Below are positions 50,338-59,710 of a DNA stretch of 64,000 nt, one piece after another. The position numbers and the translations under genes were made by a program. The first letter of the stretch is position 1. The number at the start of each line of letters is the position of its first letter. The stretch spans positions 3,305,304-3,369,303 of the forward strand of contig KB906767.1 of NCBI GenBank assembly GCA_000381625.1, in the 5' to 3' direction. The notes under the pieces are model-generated. The model worked only from the letters and a program-made list of their open reading frames with translations, did not search any database and had not been told where the DNA came from. Origin of the DNA: Bryobacterales bacterium KBS 96. GTDB taxonomy: Bacteria; Acidobacteriota; Terriglobia; Bryobacterales; Bryobacteraceae.

Positions 50338-50700
50338 ATGGCGACGCTTTCAAGGATTGCGCCGGAAATCCCAGTTTCCGATTTACGCGGATCGATTGAA
50401 TATTACGAGCAGAAACTCGGTTTCCGGCTTGTCATGGAGATGCCCGACGGAGACTACGCAATCGTCGAGCGGGATGACATTACGATTCATCTGTATCGGG
50501 CCGATATTGGCAGCCGTTCACCCGTGGGCATACATATTTTTACGCAGGAGCTCGAAGAGCTACACGCGGAGCTTCAGCAGCGTGGAGCTCGTGTATCGCA
50601 GGGGATCGTACGCAAGCCTTGGGGAAATCGGGATTTCCGTGTGAACGATCAGTCGGGAAACGAGATCAAGTTCACAGAGCCGCTGCGCGAGGAGGCATGA
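50338..50700 (+). CDS. VOC-superfamily (glyoxalase/bleomycin-resistance-like) protein
   Basis: A 120-residue single-domain protein starting at ATG 50338 with a strong GCGGAGGA ribosome site. It has two beta-alpha-beta-beta-beta units: APEIPVSDLRGSIEYYEQKL followed by GFRLVMEMPDGDYAIVERDD and ITIHLYRADIG, then GIHIFTQELEELHAELQQRG and FRVNDQSGNEIKFTEPL. The His of ITIHLY and the Glu near the end (NEIKF) are in the usual metal or ligand positions. Many such proteins bind antibiotics of the bleomycin type or act as dioxygenases or lyases; the exact role cannot be told. It is monocistronic. Confidence 0.9.
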   Translation: MATLSRIAPEIPVSDLRGSIEYYEQKLGFRLVMEMPDGDYAIVERDDITIHLYRADIGSRSPVGIHIFTQELEELHAELQQRGARVSQGIVRKPWGNRDFRVNDQSGNEIKFTEPLREEA

Positions 50701-51109
50701 CGTAGGGCCATCGTGGCGACTGTTGCCGAGAAAATAGACGCTTGTCGGCAGGAACGTATGTGAACTCCATTTCGCGCTAACTACTTGAGAAACTAGGTTG
50801 GCTTTTGCCCATTGGGCAATATGCCTTGACGCATACGACACCTCATTCAAGTAATTAGCGGATCGCGAGATCGAGATCGATCAATAAGTCAGGCCGAGTG
50901 CCCGTCTCCTCTGTGCCATTTGAGCAAGACTCGTCGCGATTTATCGCCCCCCTTTCGGGCGCTTACCGCCGATGAGCAGCGAGCCTCTGAGCTTAGCAAG
51001 TGATCCGTTCACGGCATATGGGAAGCACATTGAGACCAGCGGAGGAGTATTCGACGAACTCACCCAAACCCGGCAGATATACTAAAACGTGAAAACGAGA
51101 TCAAGGGCG
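50701..51109. other. 409-bp gap with a long cruciform-forming element
   Basis: No coding frame stands out. The arms 50776-50788 and 50847-50859 (GCTAACTACTTGA versus TCAAGTAATTAGC) are complementary at 12 of 13 positions. A second stem TTGCCC/GGGCAA with an ATT loop sits inside at 50805-50819. TATACT at 51078-51083 may be the -10 box for the outer-membrane gene that follows. Confidence 0.5.
50776..50859. repeat. 84-bp nested inverted-repeat element
   Basis: Outer 13-bp arms (one mismatch) enclose a 58-bp interior with its own 6-bp stem and 3-nt loop. This could be a structured RNA, a cruciform site or a small non-autonomous element. It has no T-tract and no strong attC signature. Confidence 0.45.
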
Positions 51110-52441
51110 ATGCATTTGCAGTATTTCGGGCAGCGAAGCATCCGGGCAGTAGAAAGAATCTGGTCTGTATTCCAACGAAATTCGTTGCGACTAGCGAGCT
51201 GTTTATGCCTGCCGGTCGTAACAACGATTTGCCTTGCGCAGGTCGTGTTCGCACAGCAGGTGCTAACCTGGCGCGAGACTCAAGATAAATTCCGAACTAG
51301 TAACCCGATTTTATTGGCAGGGCAAGTGACAATTGACGAGTCACGCGCCGACGAGATCACGGCAAATCTCAGGCCAAATCCCAATTTGAATCTTGCCTGG
51401 GATCAGTTTACGCCATTTACCGGCAATCCATACCGGCCAATTTCACAATCCTACCTATTGGGGAGTCTGGATTACCTGCACGAGCGCGAACACAAGCGCG
51501 AGCTACGGCTGGCGAGCGCACAGAAAGCGACGGCCATTTCCGCATCGGCCCAATCGGATCTGGAACGGAGCTTAATGTTCAACTTGCGCGACGCTTTCGT
51601 CCGCGTACTTCTGGCGAAGGCTGTACGGCAGATGGCCCGAGCCAACCTCGATTACTACGATCAGGAAATTGCAATCAGCCAAAGCCGCCTCAAGGCCGGC
51701 GACATTTCAACGGTCGATTTCCAACGCGTGGAACTACAGCGAGTCCAATTTGAATCGGACTTGGCAACAGCGGAAGTTAATTTGCGGACGGCAAAAATCG
51801 ATCTATTGACGCTTCTGCGAGACCCGGTTCCGGTGGATCAATTTGACGTCTCGGAGGCCTTCGATTTTAGGGAACCGGTGATTGCGCTGGACGACCTTCG
51901 AAAGCTGGCCATAAATAGCCGGCCGGACCTTGAGGAAGCTGAACAATCGCTGGAGAAAGCGAGAACCGATCACCGGCTTGCGATCGCCAATGGCTCCTCA
52001 GATCCGACATTCAGCGTGGATGTATCTCACCAGCCTGCTCCGCTGAATACATACGTGGGCGTCAGCGTCAGCATTCCACTACGGATTTTCGACCGGAATC
52101 AGGGTGAGAAATTACACACGTTGCTCGATATTCAGCGGAATGAAAAGCTGGTCGACGCCACTGAGCTGACCGCCCTTCACGACGTAGATTCCGCATACGC
52201 CGCGCTGGAAAGTACGCTCAAACTGCTACGTCCGTATAAAGCTAAGTACCTGAAAGAAGCGCAGGGCGTGCGATCTTCGGTATCGTTTGCCTATCTGCAT
52301 GGGGGCGCATCACTACTCGACTTCCTGGATGCACAGAAGAGTTATCGCGACACGGAGCTAAACTACCTGAATTTGGTAGGCGCCTATTTTTCCGCCGCCA
52401 ATCAACTAAATTTTGCAGTCGGCCACGAAGTAATCCAGTAA
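51110..52441 (+). CDS. TolC/CzcC-family outer-membrane efflux protein
   Basis: A protein of about 443 residues that forms the outer-membrane channel of a tripartite pump. I favour the ATG at 51110, because a TATACT box at 51078 would put transcription start near a GTG at 51089, the longer alternative. A signal region ends near VVTTICLAQVVFAQQ. The paired OEP repeats are SNPILLAGQVTIDESRADEI and RPDLEEAEQSLEKARTDHRL, with long coiled helices such as DYYDQEIAISQSRLKAGDIS. RLKAGDIS and the late LHGGASLLDFLDAQKSYRDT are typical of CzcC/CusC proteins. The gene points toward the pump genes (convergent) instead of following them, with 29 bp between the stops. Confidence 0.9.
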   Translation: MHLQYFGQRSIRAVERIWSVFQRNSLRLASCLCLPVVTTICLAQVVFAQQVLTWRETQDKFRTSNPILLAGQVTIDESRADEITANLRPNPNLNLAWDQFTPFTGNPYRPISQSYLLGSLDYLHEREHKRELRLASAQKATAISASAQSDLERSLMFNLRDAFVRVLLAKAVRQMARANLDYYDQEIAISQSRLKAGDISTVDFQRVELQRVQFESDLATAEVNLRTAKIDLLTLLRDPVPVDQFDVSEAFDFREPVIALDDLRKLAINSRPDLEEAEQSLEKARTDHRLAIANGSSDPTFSVDVSHQPAPLNTYVGVSVSIPLRIFDRNQGEKLHTLLDIQRNEKLVDATELTALHDVDSAYAALESTLKLLRPYKAKYLKEAQGVRSSVSFAYLHGGASLLDFLDAQKSYRDTELNYLNLVGAYFSAANQLNFAVGHEVIQ

Positions 52442-52470
52442 GAGAGCCAACTATTGTTCAACTCTTGAGG

Positions 52471-55400
52471 TCAGACCTGTAATACGTCATTCCTCCGGGC
52501 GACAAGTATATAAAGTACAGGCGCCAAAAAGATCGATAGGAAGAGCCGCGAGATCATGCCGCCGACAATTACAATTGCGAAAGGTCTCTGCGAATCGCTC
52601 CCGATCCCCGTGGACATAGCCGCGGGCAACAGGCCGAAACAAGCCACCAGCGCCGTCATCGCGATTGGCCGGAGACGCAGCACCGAGGCTTCAAGGGTCG
52701 CGGTCATGGGATCTTTTCCTTCCAGCCGCAGTTTGTTTATGAAGGAGTAGAGAATCACACTGGTTTGCACCGCCAAGCCCATTAGCGCCACGAATCCAAG
52801 CATGGACGAGACACTGAAGGTAGTTCCCGTCATGCGGAGGGCAATCAATCCGCCGACCGGTTGGGTAATTAGCACGCTGAAAAAGATAATGAGCGGAAAC
52901 TTCAAGTTGCCATATAGAGCGAACAGGATTAGCAAGATCAATAGCACGGTAAGCGGCAGAATTATCTTCATTTGGGCCATCGACGACAGATAGTCCTGAT
53001 ACTCTCCGCCCCAATCGAACTTATAGCCAACTGGCAGTTTGACATTTTGAGCCACCTTCGCGCGTGCTTCTCCAACCGCGCTAGCGAGGTCCCGGCCGTC
53101 AACGCTGAACTGTACTCCGATGTATCTCGAATTGGCTTCCCGGTAGATCATCGACGCCCCATTTTCAACGTGTATATCGGCGAACTGGCTCAATGGAAGA
53201 TGCTGCCCTCCGGGCGTGGTGATTAACAGGTTCTTAATCGCGTTTTCGTTTTGCCGGAATGGCTCCTGCATTCGTACAATAAGGTCGAATTGCTCCTCTC
53301 CCTGAATGACTTGGGTCGCTGCGGTTCCTCCGAGTGCAGTCTCAATCAACGTATTGACGTCGCTTACATTCAAGCCATAGCGCGCGATCTTGGCCCGGTC
53401 TGGTTTGATGGTCAGGCTAGGCTGCCCTAATTCCCGGACGATCACGATGTGAGTAATGCCGCGCACGTGCGAAAGGATATCTCTCGCCTGTTCCGCTTTT
53501 TGCTCCAGCGTCTTCAAATCGGGGCCGAAAATCTTAACTGCCAGCAAGCTTTTCAATCCGGTCTCGGCTTCGTCCACGGCATCCTCGGCGGGTTGGGTGT
53601 AGTTGAAAATGATCCCTGGAAATGCGGAAAGCTTCTTCTGGAGCGCCCTAATCAGTTCCGGCTTAGTACGAATATTGTGGCGCCAGGACACATCGTCATA
53701 GGGCCGCAACCCAACATAAAACTCATTATTGAAGAATCCGGTCGGATCGGTCCCGTCGTCGGGCCTCCCTAATTCATTCGCAACGGTCGTCACCTGGGGA
53801 AAGCTCAGCAGGATATCGCGGATTTGTGGTGAAAGCTTAGATGCTTCCTCAAAGGAGATTGTGTATGGCGTGGTGGCGCGGACCCACAGCGCTCCTTCGT
53901 CAAGGTGCGGCATGAACTCGGCGCCGATACCTGGAATCAATAGCAGCGAAGCAAGAAAAATCGCCAGGCAGACGATCACTGTCAGTGCTCGACGACGCAG
54001 ACACACCGCGAGCATCCTGCCGTAAAAATCCCGAATCCGGTCATAGAGTCTGAGTTCGGGTTCATGCACACGCGTACGCAAGAAGTATGCGCAGAGCACC
54101 GGCAACAACGTCAGGGCGCAGATAAGCGAGCCGATAAGCGCGAAAATCATCGTATCCGCCATGGGCCGGAAGAGCCGCCCCGAGGGGCCGGTCAGCACAT
54201 AGATCGGAAGATATCCCGCGATGATTACGGCAATGGCATAGAAGATGGGCCGTTCTACATCACGCGCCGCCGAACGGATAACCTCAAACAGGTTATAGTT
54301 CTGGCCGTGCCTCGCCGCTAACTCGCGGAAAATATTCTCCACCATCACTACAGCGCCATCAACGATGATTCCGAAGTCGATTGCTCCAATTGACAGGAGA
54401 TTCGCGGGGATTTGACTGCGATCGAGGCAGATGAAGGCGAACAGCAATGCGAACGGAATCGTCACCGCGACAATTAGCGCGGTGCGTACGCTGAAGAGCA
54501 TCAAACCGAGGATCACCAGCACCAGGATCATGCCGCGGGCCAGATTCCGTTCCACGGTGCGGGTCGTCTCTTCAATCAAATAGCTACGGTCGTAATAGGG
54601 AACCACCTTGACGTCTCGCGGCAAGACGTGCCGGTTGAGTTCGTCCGTCTTCTCTTCGACTCGCTTCAGAATTACTTGCGCCTGCTCGCCGACGCGCATC
54701 AGGATGACGCCTTCCACGGCTTCCTCCTGCCGCATGTACCCAAATTGCCCAAGCCGCACGGCGTGGCCGATCTGCACTTTGGCAACGTCATGCACATAGA
54801 CCGGGATGCCATTGTGCATCGCCAGCACGACATTTCCTATATCCGCTGTATCTCTGACCAATCCGAGTCCGCGAATGTAATAGATCTGGCCGCCTTGTGA
54901 GTAAAAACCGCCCCCCGCATTGGCATTATTCGCGCTAAGCTGTTGCTGCACCTGCGCGACTGAAATACCGTAAGTAAGCAGCTTGTTCGGATCGAGCAGC
55001 ACCTGGTACTGCATGGTCGTGCCGCCAAAACTCGAGTCGTCCGCCACACCTGGTATTGAACGGTATGCCCGGGCGAGCAACCAATCCTCGATAGTCTTCA
55101 GCTCCTGCGGGGTTCGGTCCGGGCTCTGCAGAACATATCGATAGATCAATCCGCTCGGACTGTACAGGGGAGAGAGGCTCGGCGTAACACCTGCAGGCAT
55201 CGCGGCATTGGCAATCCGCTCGAAGGCCTGCTCCCGCACGAAGTAGGGATCGGCGCCATATTGAAAGTTCATCTGAAGCGACGAAAGGCCATACAACGAA
55301 ATAGATCGCAGCGATTCCAGACGCGGAATGCCGTTCATCTCGATTTCAACGGGAATTGTGATCAGCCGCTCGACTTCCTCCGCCGCGTGTCCGGGCCATT

Positions 55401-55554
55401 GGGTGATAATTTCAACGTGCGGCGGCGAAAGGTCCGGATAAGCATCGATTGGCAATCTCTGGAAGGCAATCGCGCCCCAGATCATCAGTGCGAGTGAGGC
55501 AATGACGATCAAGAAGCGTTGCGAGAGAGCAAACGAGACTAGGCGTGAAATCAT
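52471..55554 (-). CDS. czcA: Heavy-metal efflux RND pump (CzcA-like)
   Basis: A 1027-residue RND proton antiporter with twelve expected helices and two large periplasmic loops. The fourth-helix charge motif reads AIDFGIIVDGAVVMVENIFR; the DFG-x3-DGAV-x3-EN form is that of CzcA-type Zn/Co/Cd/Ni pumps, not of the Cu/Ag CusA type. Other markers are QWPGHAAEEVERLITIPVEI, GTDPTGFFNNEFYVGLRPYD and FVALMGLAVQTSVILYSFIN. The adaptor gene lies 11 bp upstream on the same strand, so the two form an operon. A TolC-like gene converges on it. Substrate metal is inferred from the motif and should be tested. It is complete and of normal length. Confidence 0.93.
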   Translation of the reverse strand: MISRLVSFALSQRFLIVIASLALMIWGAIAFQRLPIDAYPDLSPPHVEIITQWPGHAAEEVERLITIPVEIEMNGIPRLESLRSISLYGLSSLQMNFQYGADPYFVREQAFERIANAAMPAGVTPSLSPLYSPSGLIYRYVLQSPDRTPQELKTIEDWLLARAYRSIPGVADDSSFGGTTMQYQVLLDPNKLLTYGISVAQVQQQLSANNANAGGGFYSQGGQIYYIRGLGLVRDTADIGNVVLAMHNGIPVYVHDVAKVQIGHAVRLGQFGYMRQEEAVEGVILMRVGEQAQVILKRVEEKTDELNRHVLPRDVKVVPYYDRSYLIEETTRTVERNLARGMILVLVILGLMLFSVRTALIVAVTIPFALLFAFICLDRSQIPANLLSIGAIDFGIIVDGAVVMVENIFRELAARHGQNYNLFEVIRSAARDVERPIFYAIAVIIAGYLPIYVLTGPSGRLFRPMADTMIFALIGSLICALTLLPVLCAYFLRTRVHEPELRLYDRIRDFYGRMLAVCLRRRALTVIVCLAIFLASLLLIPGIGAEFMPHLDEGALWVRATTPYTISFEEASKLSPQIRDILLSFPQVTTVANELGRPDDGTDPTGFFNNEFYVGLRPYDDVSWRHNIRTKPELIRALQKKLSAFPGIIFNYTQPAEDAVDEAETGLKSLLAVKIFGPDLKTLEQKAEQARDILSHVRGITHIVIVRELGQPSLTIKPDRAKIARYGLNVSDVNTLIETALGGTAATQVIQGEEQFDLIVRMQEPFRQNENAIKNLLITTPGGQHLPLSQFADIHVENGASMIYREANSRYIGVQFSVDGRDLASAVGEARAKVAQNVKLPVGYKFDWGGEYQDYLSSMAQMKIILPLTVLLILLILFALYGNLKFPLIIFFSVLITQPVGGLIALRMTGTTFSVSSMLGFVALMGLAVQTSVILYSFINKLRLEGKDPMTATLEASVLRLRPIAMTALVACFGLLPAAMSTGIGSDSQRPFAIVIVGGMISRLFLSIFLAPVLYILVARRNDVLQV

Positions 55555-55565
55555 TCCAAACAGGC

Positions 55566-56741
55566 CTATTGATAGCTATTGGCGAACTGCAGAAACACGC
55601 TGCCTTCCGAAACCACTTCTTCGCCTTCCTTTAACCCGCTTTGTATCTCCACATTGCCGTTCTGTTGCGCGCCCACAGCCACGGACCGCCGCGCGAATTC
55701 GCGAGGCCGCACTTCTACATATACGAAAGGTTCGTTTTCCGAGTCGTGCAGCACCGCAGACACTGGGACGCTGAGGATATTCTTTTTCGTCTTGGTATGG
55801 ATCACTGCCTCAAGGTACATATCTTTCTTCAGAAGATCTCCAGGATTTCGGGTGAGAATGCGAACCGGAGTTGTGCGAGTATCCGGATCCACCATGGCTC
55901 CGACATACGAAACGGCGCCGTGAAATGTCTGGGCAAATGAGGAATTCGTTTCCACCACTGCGTCGCCCACGCGCACCAACGGCAGGTCGCGATCGAAAAT
56001 GTGACCTTGGACCCAAACCGTCGAAGTGTCGCTCAGGACAAAGCAGGTCGTGACTCCTGCCTGAATCAACTGGCCGGGCATGACTAATTTCTGCACCACT
56101 GTGCCGGCGATTGGAGCGCGTAGGGCCAGTTCAGGGCTAATTGGAGCCGATTGCCGTTCGGCGGCGTTCAGTTCTTGCGGCGTAATCGCGAAGATCTTCA
56201 GTGCCTGCAGGCTGTTCTGAACGTCGGTCGCCGCCTCGTTGTAATCTGCCTGTGCGCTCTCTACGTCTTTCACAGCGGCGGCTCCGTGAGCCAGCAGTTC
56301 CTTTTCGCGATCAAGAGCCTTCCGCGTCAACTCCTGCTGGTCTCGCGCTTTCTTGTACGTCGCGATCGCATTTGCGATATCGGGACTGGACACATAAAGC
56401 AGCGGATCTCCAGCCCTTACGTGCGATCCATAGTCGACGACAATGCGAGTGATAGGGCCAGTTACCTGTGTGATCGCTTGGGTAGTGCGATCCGCGTCCC
56501 AATCCACGGTGCCCGTAGTTTCGATGTTGATTTGCCAGATGGCGCGCTGCACCGGCCCGATGCGCAGGTGTGGAAGCTGTTCCGGCGACACGGTGAACAG
56601 GCTAGCCTTCTCCGATTGGGCCTCGCTCGGGAGATTGCTCTCGGCGACTTGTCCCCGTCCGCAACCCGCTTGGACCAAGGTCACGACGAGCAACACAACG
56701 CATGCTGATATGGATCGGTTGACCTTCGCCCAACCGTTCAT
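55566..56741 (-). CDS. czcB: RND efflux periplasmic adaptor (CzcB-like)
   Basis: A 391-residue membrane-fusion protein from the ATG at 56741; the longer open frame to 57020 is not protein-like. The N-terminal signal ends in VQAGC, a lipobox-like site. The hairpin and lipoyl parts are GPITRIVVDYGSHVRAGDPL, then LYVSSPDIANAIATYKKARD, then RAPIAGTVVQKLVMPGQLIQ. The beta-barrel has STVWVQGHIFDRDLPLVRVG, and the C-terminal part ends with QSGLKEGEEVVSEGSVFLQF. It links CzcA to the outer-membrane channel. The gene precedes czcA by 11 bp. The family is clear; the metal is inferred from the pump. Confidence 0.92.
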   Translation of the reverse strand: MNGWAKVNRSISACVVLLVVTLVQAGCGRGQVAESNLPSEAQSEKASLFTVSPEQLPHLRIGPVQRAIWQINIETTGTVDWDADRTTQAITQVTGPITRIVVDYGSHVRAGDPLLYVSSPDIANAIATYKKARDQQELTRKALDREKELLAHGAAAVKDVESAQADYNEAATDVQNSLQALKIFAITPQELNAAERQSAPISPELALRAPIAGTVVQKLVMPGQLIQAGVTTCFVLSDTSTVWVQGHIFDRDLPLVRVGDAVVETNSSFAQTFHGAVSYVGAMVDPDTRTTPVRILTRNPGDLLKKDMYLEAVIHTKTKKNILSVPVSAVLHDSENEPFVYVEVRPREFARRSVAVGAQQNGNVEIQSGLKEGEEVVSEGSVFLQFANSYQ

Positions 56742-57180
56742 GCCAGTACTGTCGTCTCCGGATTCACCTGCATTAGCTCGCTTCTGATCATATATCGAGA
56801 GTTTTTGATCGATGGAATATCCAGTAATCGCGCGGGTTTTGCAAGACGATTTCGATAAGCGCCGTCGAGAATCGCAGATGGCGGAGATTTTTTGGTTCGG
56901 ATATTCCGAGCCGAAGTCTTCGACGCGCCAAGTCGCGGGTTGGTTACGTAAAAGCCCGGTTGGAGGCCCTTGGAGTGAAAATGGGCCACAGCCGCGGAAG
57001 CGATGCTTTCGGTGGGACAATCTAGGCGAGCGAATGTTATACGCGATTTTCGTGCGACTTGTGGAGCATCGGCAACTCGTAAATGCGCGCTGACAAGGAC
57101 GACGACCCCGTGGATTCCGGTCTCGTCGAGTTCCGTAAGCTGATGGGCAATCTCACCCTTGCCAAAGAGGGAATTGCAAG
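56742..57180. other. 439-bp divergent gap with a decayed permease leader
   Basis: This lies between the czcB start (minus) and the second permease (plus), so both promoters should be here. No complete gene is seen. From 57095 the plus strand encodes, out of frame with the permease, LVEFRKLMGNLTLAKEGIAR, which resembles the N-terminal leader of acidobacterial permeases such as the one at 42764. I take this as a remnant separated from the permease by a single-base loss near 57180. Confidence 0.5.
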
Positions 57181-59634
57181 ATGTGGACGCTTCGACAATT
57201 GAATTGGATCGGCGGCGACGCGCGTCACGCGCTTCGAGGTTTGCGGCGTAGCCCTGCATTTACGTTCGTGGCAGTCGCTTCACTAGCGCTCGGTATTGGC
57301 GCCAACACGGCCATTTTTTCCTTCGTAAACGCTATTCTGCTAAAGCGGCTCCCCGTTTCCGAACCAGAACGTCTGGTCACCTTCGCCCAGACATACCGCG
57401 GCAAGCACTCCGGAATGATCTTGCCTTTGAGAGCCGTTGATGACCTCGCGAAGCGAGATCCCGCGCTGAACGGCGCCTTTGGCTGGTTTACGACGCCCAT
57501 CAATTTCTCTGCGGGCGAGATGGCCCAGTGGATCAATGGCGAGATCGTTACAGGCCAGTATTTTCGAACTCTCCAAGTGAAACCGGCAATCGGACGGCTG
57601 TTGAACGAGGATGACGTTCGGGATGCAACCGCGAACCCGGTGTGCGTCCTCAGCCACGGGTTCTGGCAGCGCGAATTCGGCGGCGATCCTCACGTGGCTG
57701 GGCGAAACATGTTCCTGAATGGGCACGCCTATCGCGTTATCGGAGTCGCCGCGAGCGGCTTTTACGGCGCTCAACTACAGCACCGTTTCGATGTCGCGGT
57801 TCCCGCAACGCGGATTGGGGATTTTATGCCGGTCTTTAGCGGCGCTTCCGGCGCGGATAGGCTGAAAGCAATGTCGTGGCTGGTTCCGATGGCCCGGCTT
57901 AGCCCCGGTATCACCAGAGCCGAGGCACAGCAGCAGACGCAACTGCTTTTAGGGCAGATCGATTCAAGGAAGCAAACGAACTTACGCCTGGAGGATGGGA
58001 GTCAAGGACTCAACGCCATGCGATCGGCATTCGGCCGTCCGTTGCTCGTGTTGATGGGGGTGGTTGCCGTAGTGTTGCTTGTGGCTTGCGCCAATCTCGC
58101 CAACTTGCTGCTTGCCAGGGCACAAGCGCGCTCTCGGGAGTTCGCAGTGCGCCTTTCGCTTGGCGCGTCCAGGGCCAGACTCATCCGCCAGTTGCTCGTG
58201 GAGAGTTTGCTGTTGGCCGCTGCCGGCGGCATCGCGGGCGTGGCCCTTTCGTTCTGGATCGGCAGCACTTTAGTCGCGTTTTTAAACACGGGCCGGTCCG
58301 CGGCATCGGCGCCGCACATAACGCCAGACGCCCATGTCCTCGCATTTTCCATTTTCTTGACGTTTGCGACAGCGATCCTCGTCGGGTTGCTCCCGGCGTG
58401 GCAGGCTACACAGCCCGATCTTGTGCGCGGCCTGAAACAAGAATCGACCACGGGTGGCCGTGCAAGGCATGCGCGGTTACGCGGAAGTTTGGTCGTGATT
58501 CAAATCGCGTTGTCGCTGGTGGTTCTTTTTGCAGCGGGTCTGCTGACGCGGACTTTGCGAATGCTGGCGACTGTAGATCTTGGATTCCAGCCGGATCAAG
58601 TGATCGCATTGAACGTCGACCCCGCCGCAAATGGCCATTCCGCTGCCGAAGCTTCGACCATTTTCGACGAGCTATTGGCGCGCGCACGCAAGTTGCCGGG
58701 CGTGAAGGCAGCGAGCCTCGCCGCCAGCACCCCAAACGGTTCAATGGCGATATCAATGAGCGTTGATGTGCCCGGCTATACCTCCAAGCCGGTTCGGGGG
58801 GACACCGTCGTTAATTTCAACTTCGTTAGTCCGCGCTATTTCGAGACATTAGGACAGCATTTCCTCCGCGGCAGAGATTTCGATGGAGGAGACAATCAGA
58901 ATAGCCGGCAAGTCGCCATTGTGAACGAGAAATTCGTTCGGCATTACTTTGGAGGCCGAGATCCGGTCGGACGGGAATTCCGGCAAGGCGGAGACGCGGT
59001 GGCGATTGTAGGTGTCGTGGCGGACGCGCGTGACTACGGCATAAGAAACGGCGCCGAGGACACCGTATATATACCCGAGAAGCAAGGCCCGGCATCCAGG
59101 TTGACGCTCCTGGTACGAACCGAGCATGATCCGCGGAAGATCATTCCTTCGTTAGTTGGGATCGTTGGAAGCATCGACCGGCGCATGCCTGTCTCCTCGA
59201 TACACACGCTGGATACGGACGTGGAAGCGGGACTTTCAACCGAACGGATCCTCGGCTATCTTTCGACATTATTCGCGGCGCTTGCCACGTTGCTCGCCGG
59301 CATCGGACTGTATGGAGTGCTTGCCTATTCAATCGCGCGCCGCACGCGTGAGATCGGAATCCGGTTCGCAGTTGGAGCGCAAAGGCGTAATGTTGCCAGC
59401 CTATTTGCGCGAGAAAGTTTGACCTTGGTGCTTATCGGCCTGTCTATCGGCGGCCCGCTGGCTGTTGTCTCGGCGCAGGCCATAAAAAGCTTGGTCTTTG
59501 GCATTGCCGCGAACGATCCACTCACGCTGATTATGAGTGTTGTTGTACTCGTACTTGCGGCGCTCCCGGCTACGGCGATTCCGCTTTGGCGCGCCACACG
59601 GTTGGACCCAATGGTTGCTTTGCGATGGGAGTGA
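57181..59634 (+). CDS. Acidobacterial-type FtsX/MacB-like ABC permease, N-terminally truncated
   Basis: An 817-residue membrane protein of the same family as that at 42764. It starts at MWTLRQLNWIGGDARHALRG, then LRRSPAFTFVAVASLALGIG and ANTAIFSFVNAILLKRLPVS. The first FtsX block is VVAVVLLVACANLANLLLAR and the last is AGIGLYGVLAYSIARRTREI, then GIRFAVGAQRRNVASLFARE. The usual N-terminal helix (D-x-ELxFH) is missing in frame, and a leader remnant lies just upstream in another frame. No PadR gene and no ATPase gene are adjacent. It is probably expressed from the start at 57181, since the whole membrane core is intact, though GGGAATTG is the only ribosome-like site. Confidence 0.9.
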   Translation: MWTLRQLNWIGGDARHALRGLRRSPAFTFVAVASLALGIGANTAIFSFVNAILLKRLPVSEPERLVTFAQTYRGKHSGMILPLRAVDDLAKRDPALNGAFGWFTTPINFSAGEMAQWINGEIVTGQYFRTLQVKPAIGRLLNEDDVRDATANPVCVLSHGFWQREFGGDPHVAGRNMFLNGHAYRVIGVAASGFYGAQLQHRFDVAVPATRIGDFMPVFSGASGADRLKAMSWLVPMARLSPGITRAEAQQQTQLLLGQIDSRKQTNLRLEDGSQGLNAMRSAFGRPLLVLMGVVAVVLLVACANLANLLLARAQARSREFAVRLSLGASRARLIRQLLVESLLLAAAGGIAGVALSFWIGSTLVAFLNTGRSAASAPHITPDAHVLAFSIFLTFATAILVGLLPAWQATQPDLVRGLKQESTTGGRARHARLRGSLVVIQIALSLVVLFAAGLLTRTLRMLATVDLGFQPDQVIALNVDPAANGHSAAEASTIFDELLARARKLPGVKAASLAASTPNGSMAISMSVDVPGYTSKPVRGDTVVNFNFVSPRYFETLGQHFLRGRDFDGGDNQNSRQVAIVNEKFVRHYFGGRDPVGREFRQGGDAVAIVGVVADARDYGIRNGAEDTVYIPEKQGPASRLTLLVRTEHDPRKIIPSLVGIVGSIDRRMPVSSIHTLDTDVEAGLSTERILGYLSTLFAALATLLAGIGLYGVLAYSIARRTREIGIRFAVGAQRRNVASLFARESLTLVLIGLSIGGPLAVVSAQAIKSLVFGIAANDPLTLIMSVVVLVLAALPATAIPLWRATRLDPMVALRWE

Positions 59635-59668
59635 TTGGACTGAAGCCCGACAAGAGTTCCTTATCTTC

Positions 59669-59710
59669 TACTATGTGGCTCTCTACGAATACTATGTGGC
59701 TCTCTACGAA
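59669..59710. repeat. Perfect 21-bp tandem duplication
   Basis: TACTATGTGGCTCTCTACGA plus A occurs twice back to back (59669-59689 and 59690-59710). The second copy contains the stop codon of the glycoside-hydrolase-like gene on the minus strand. A recent slippage duplication seems likely. Confidence 0.8.

Noticed and set aside
50776-50859. Integron attC site
   Set aside because: The arms look superficially like R boxes, but the GTTRRRY/RYYYAAC cores do not fit and no integrase or gene cassette is near.
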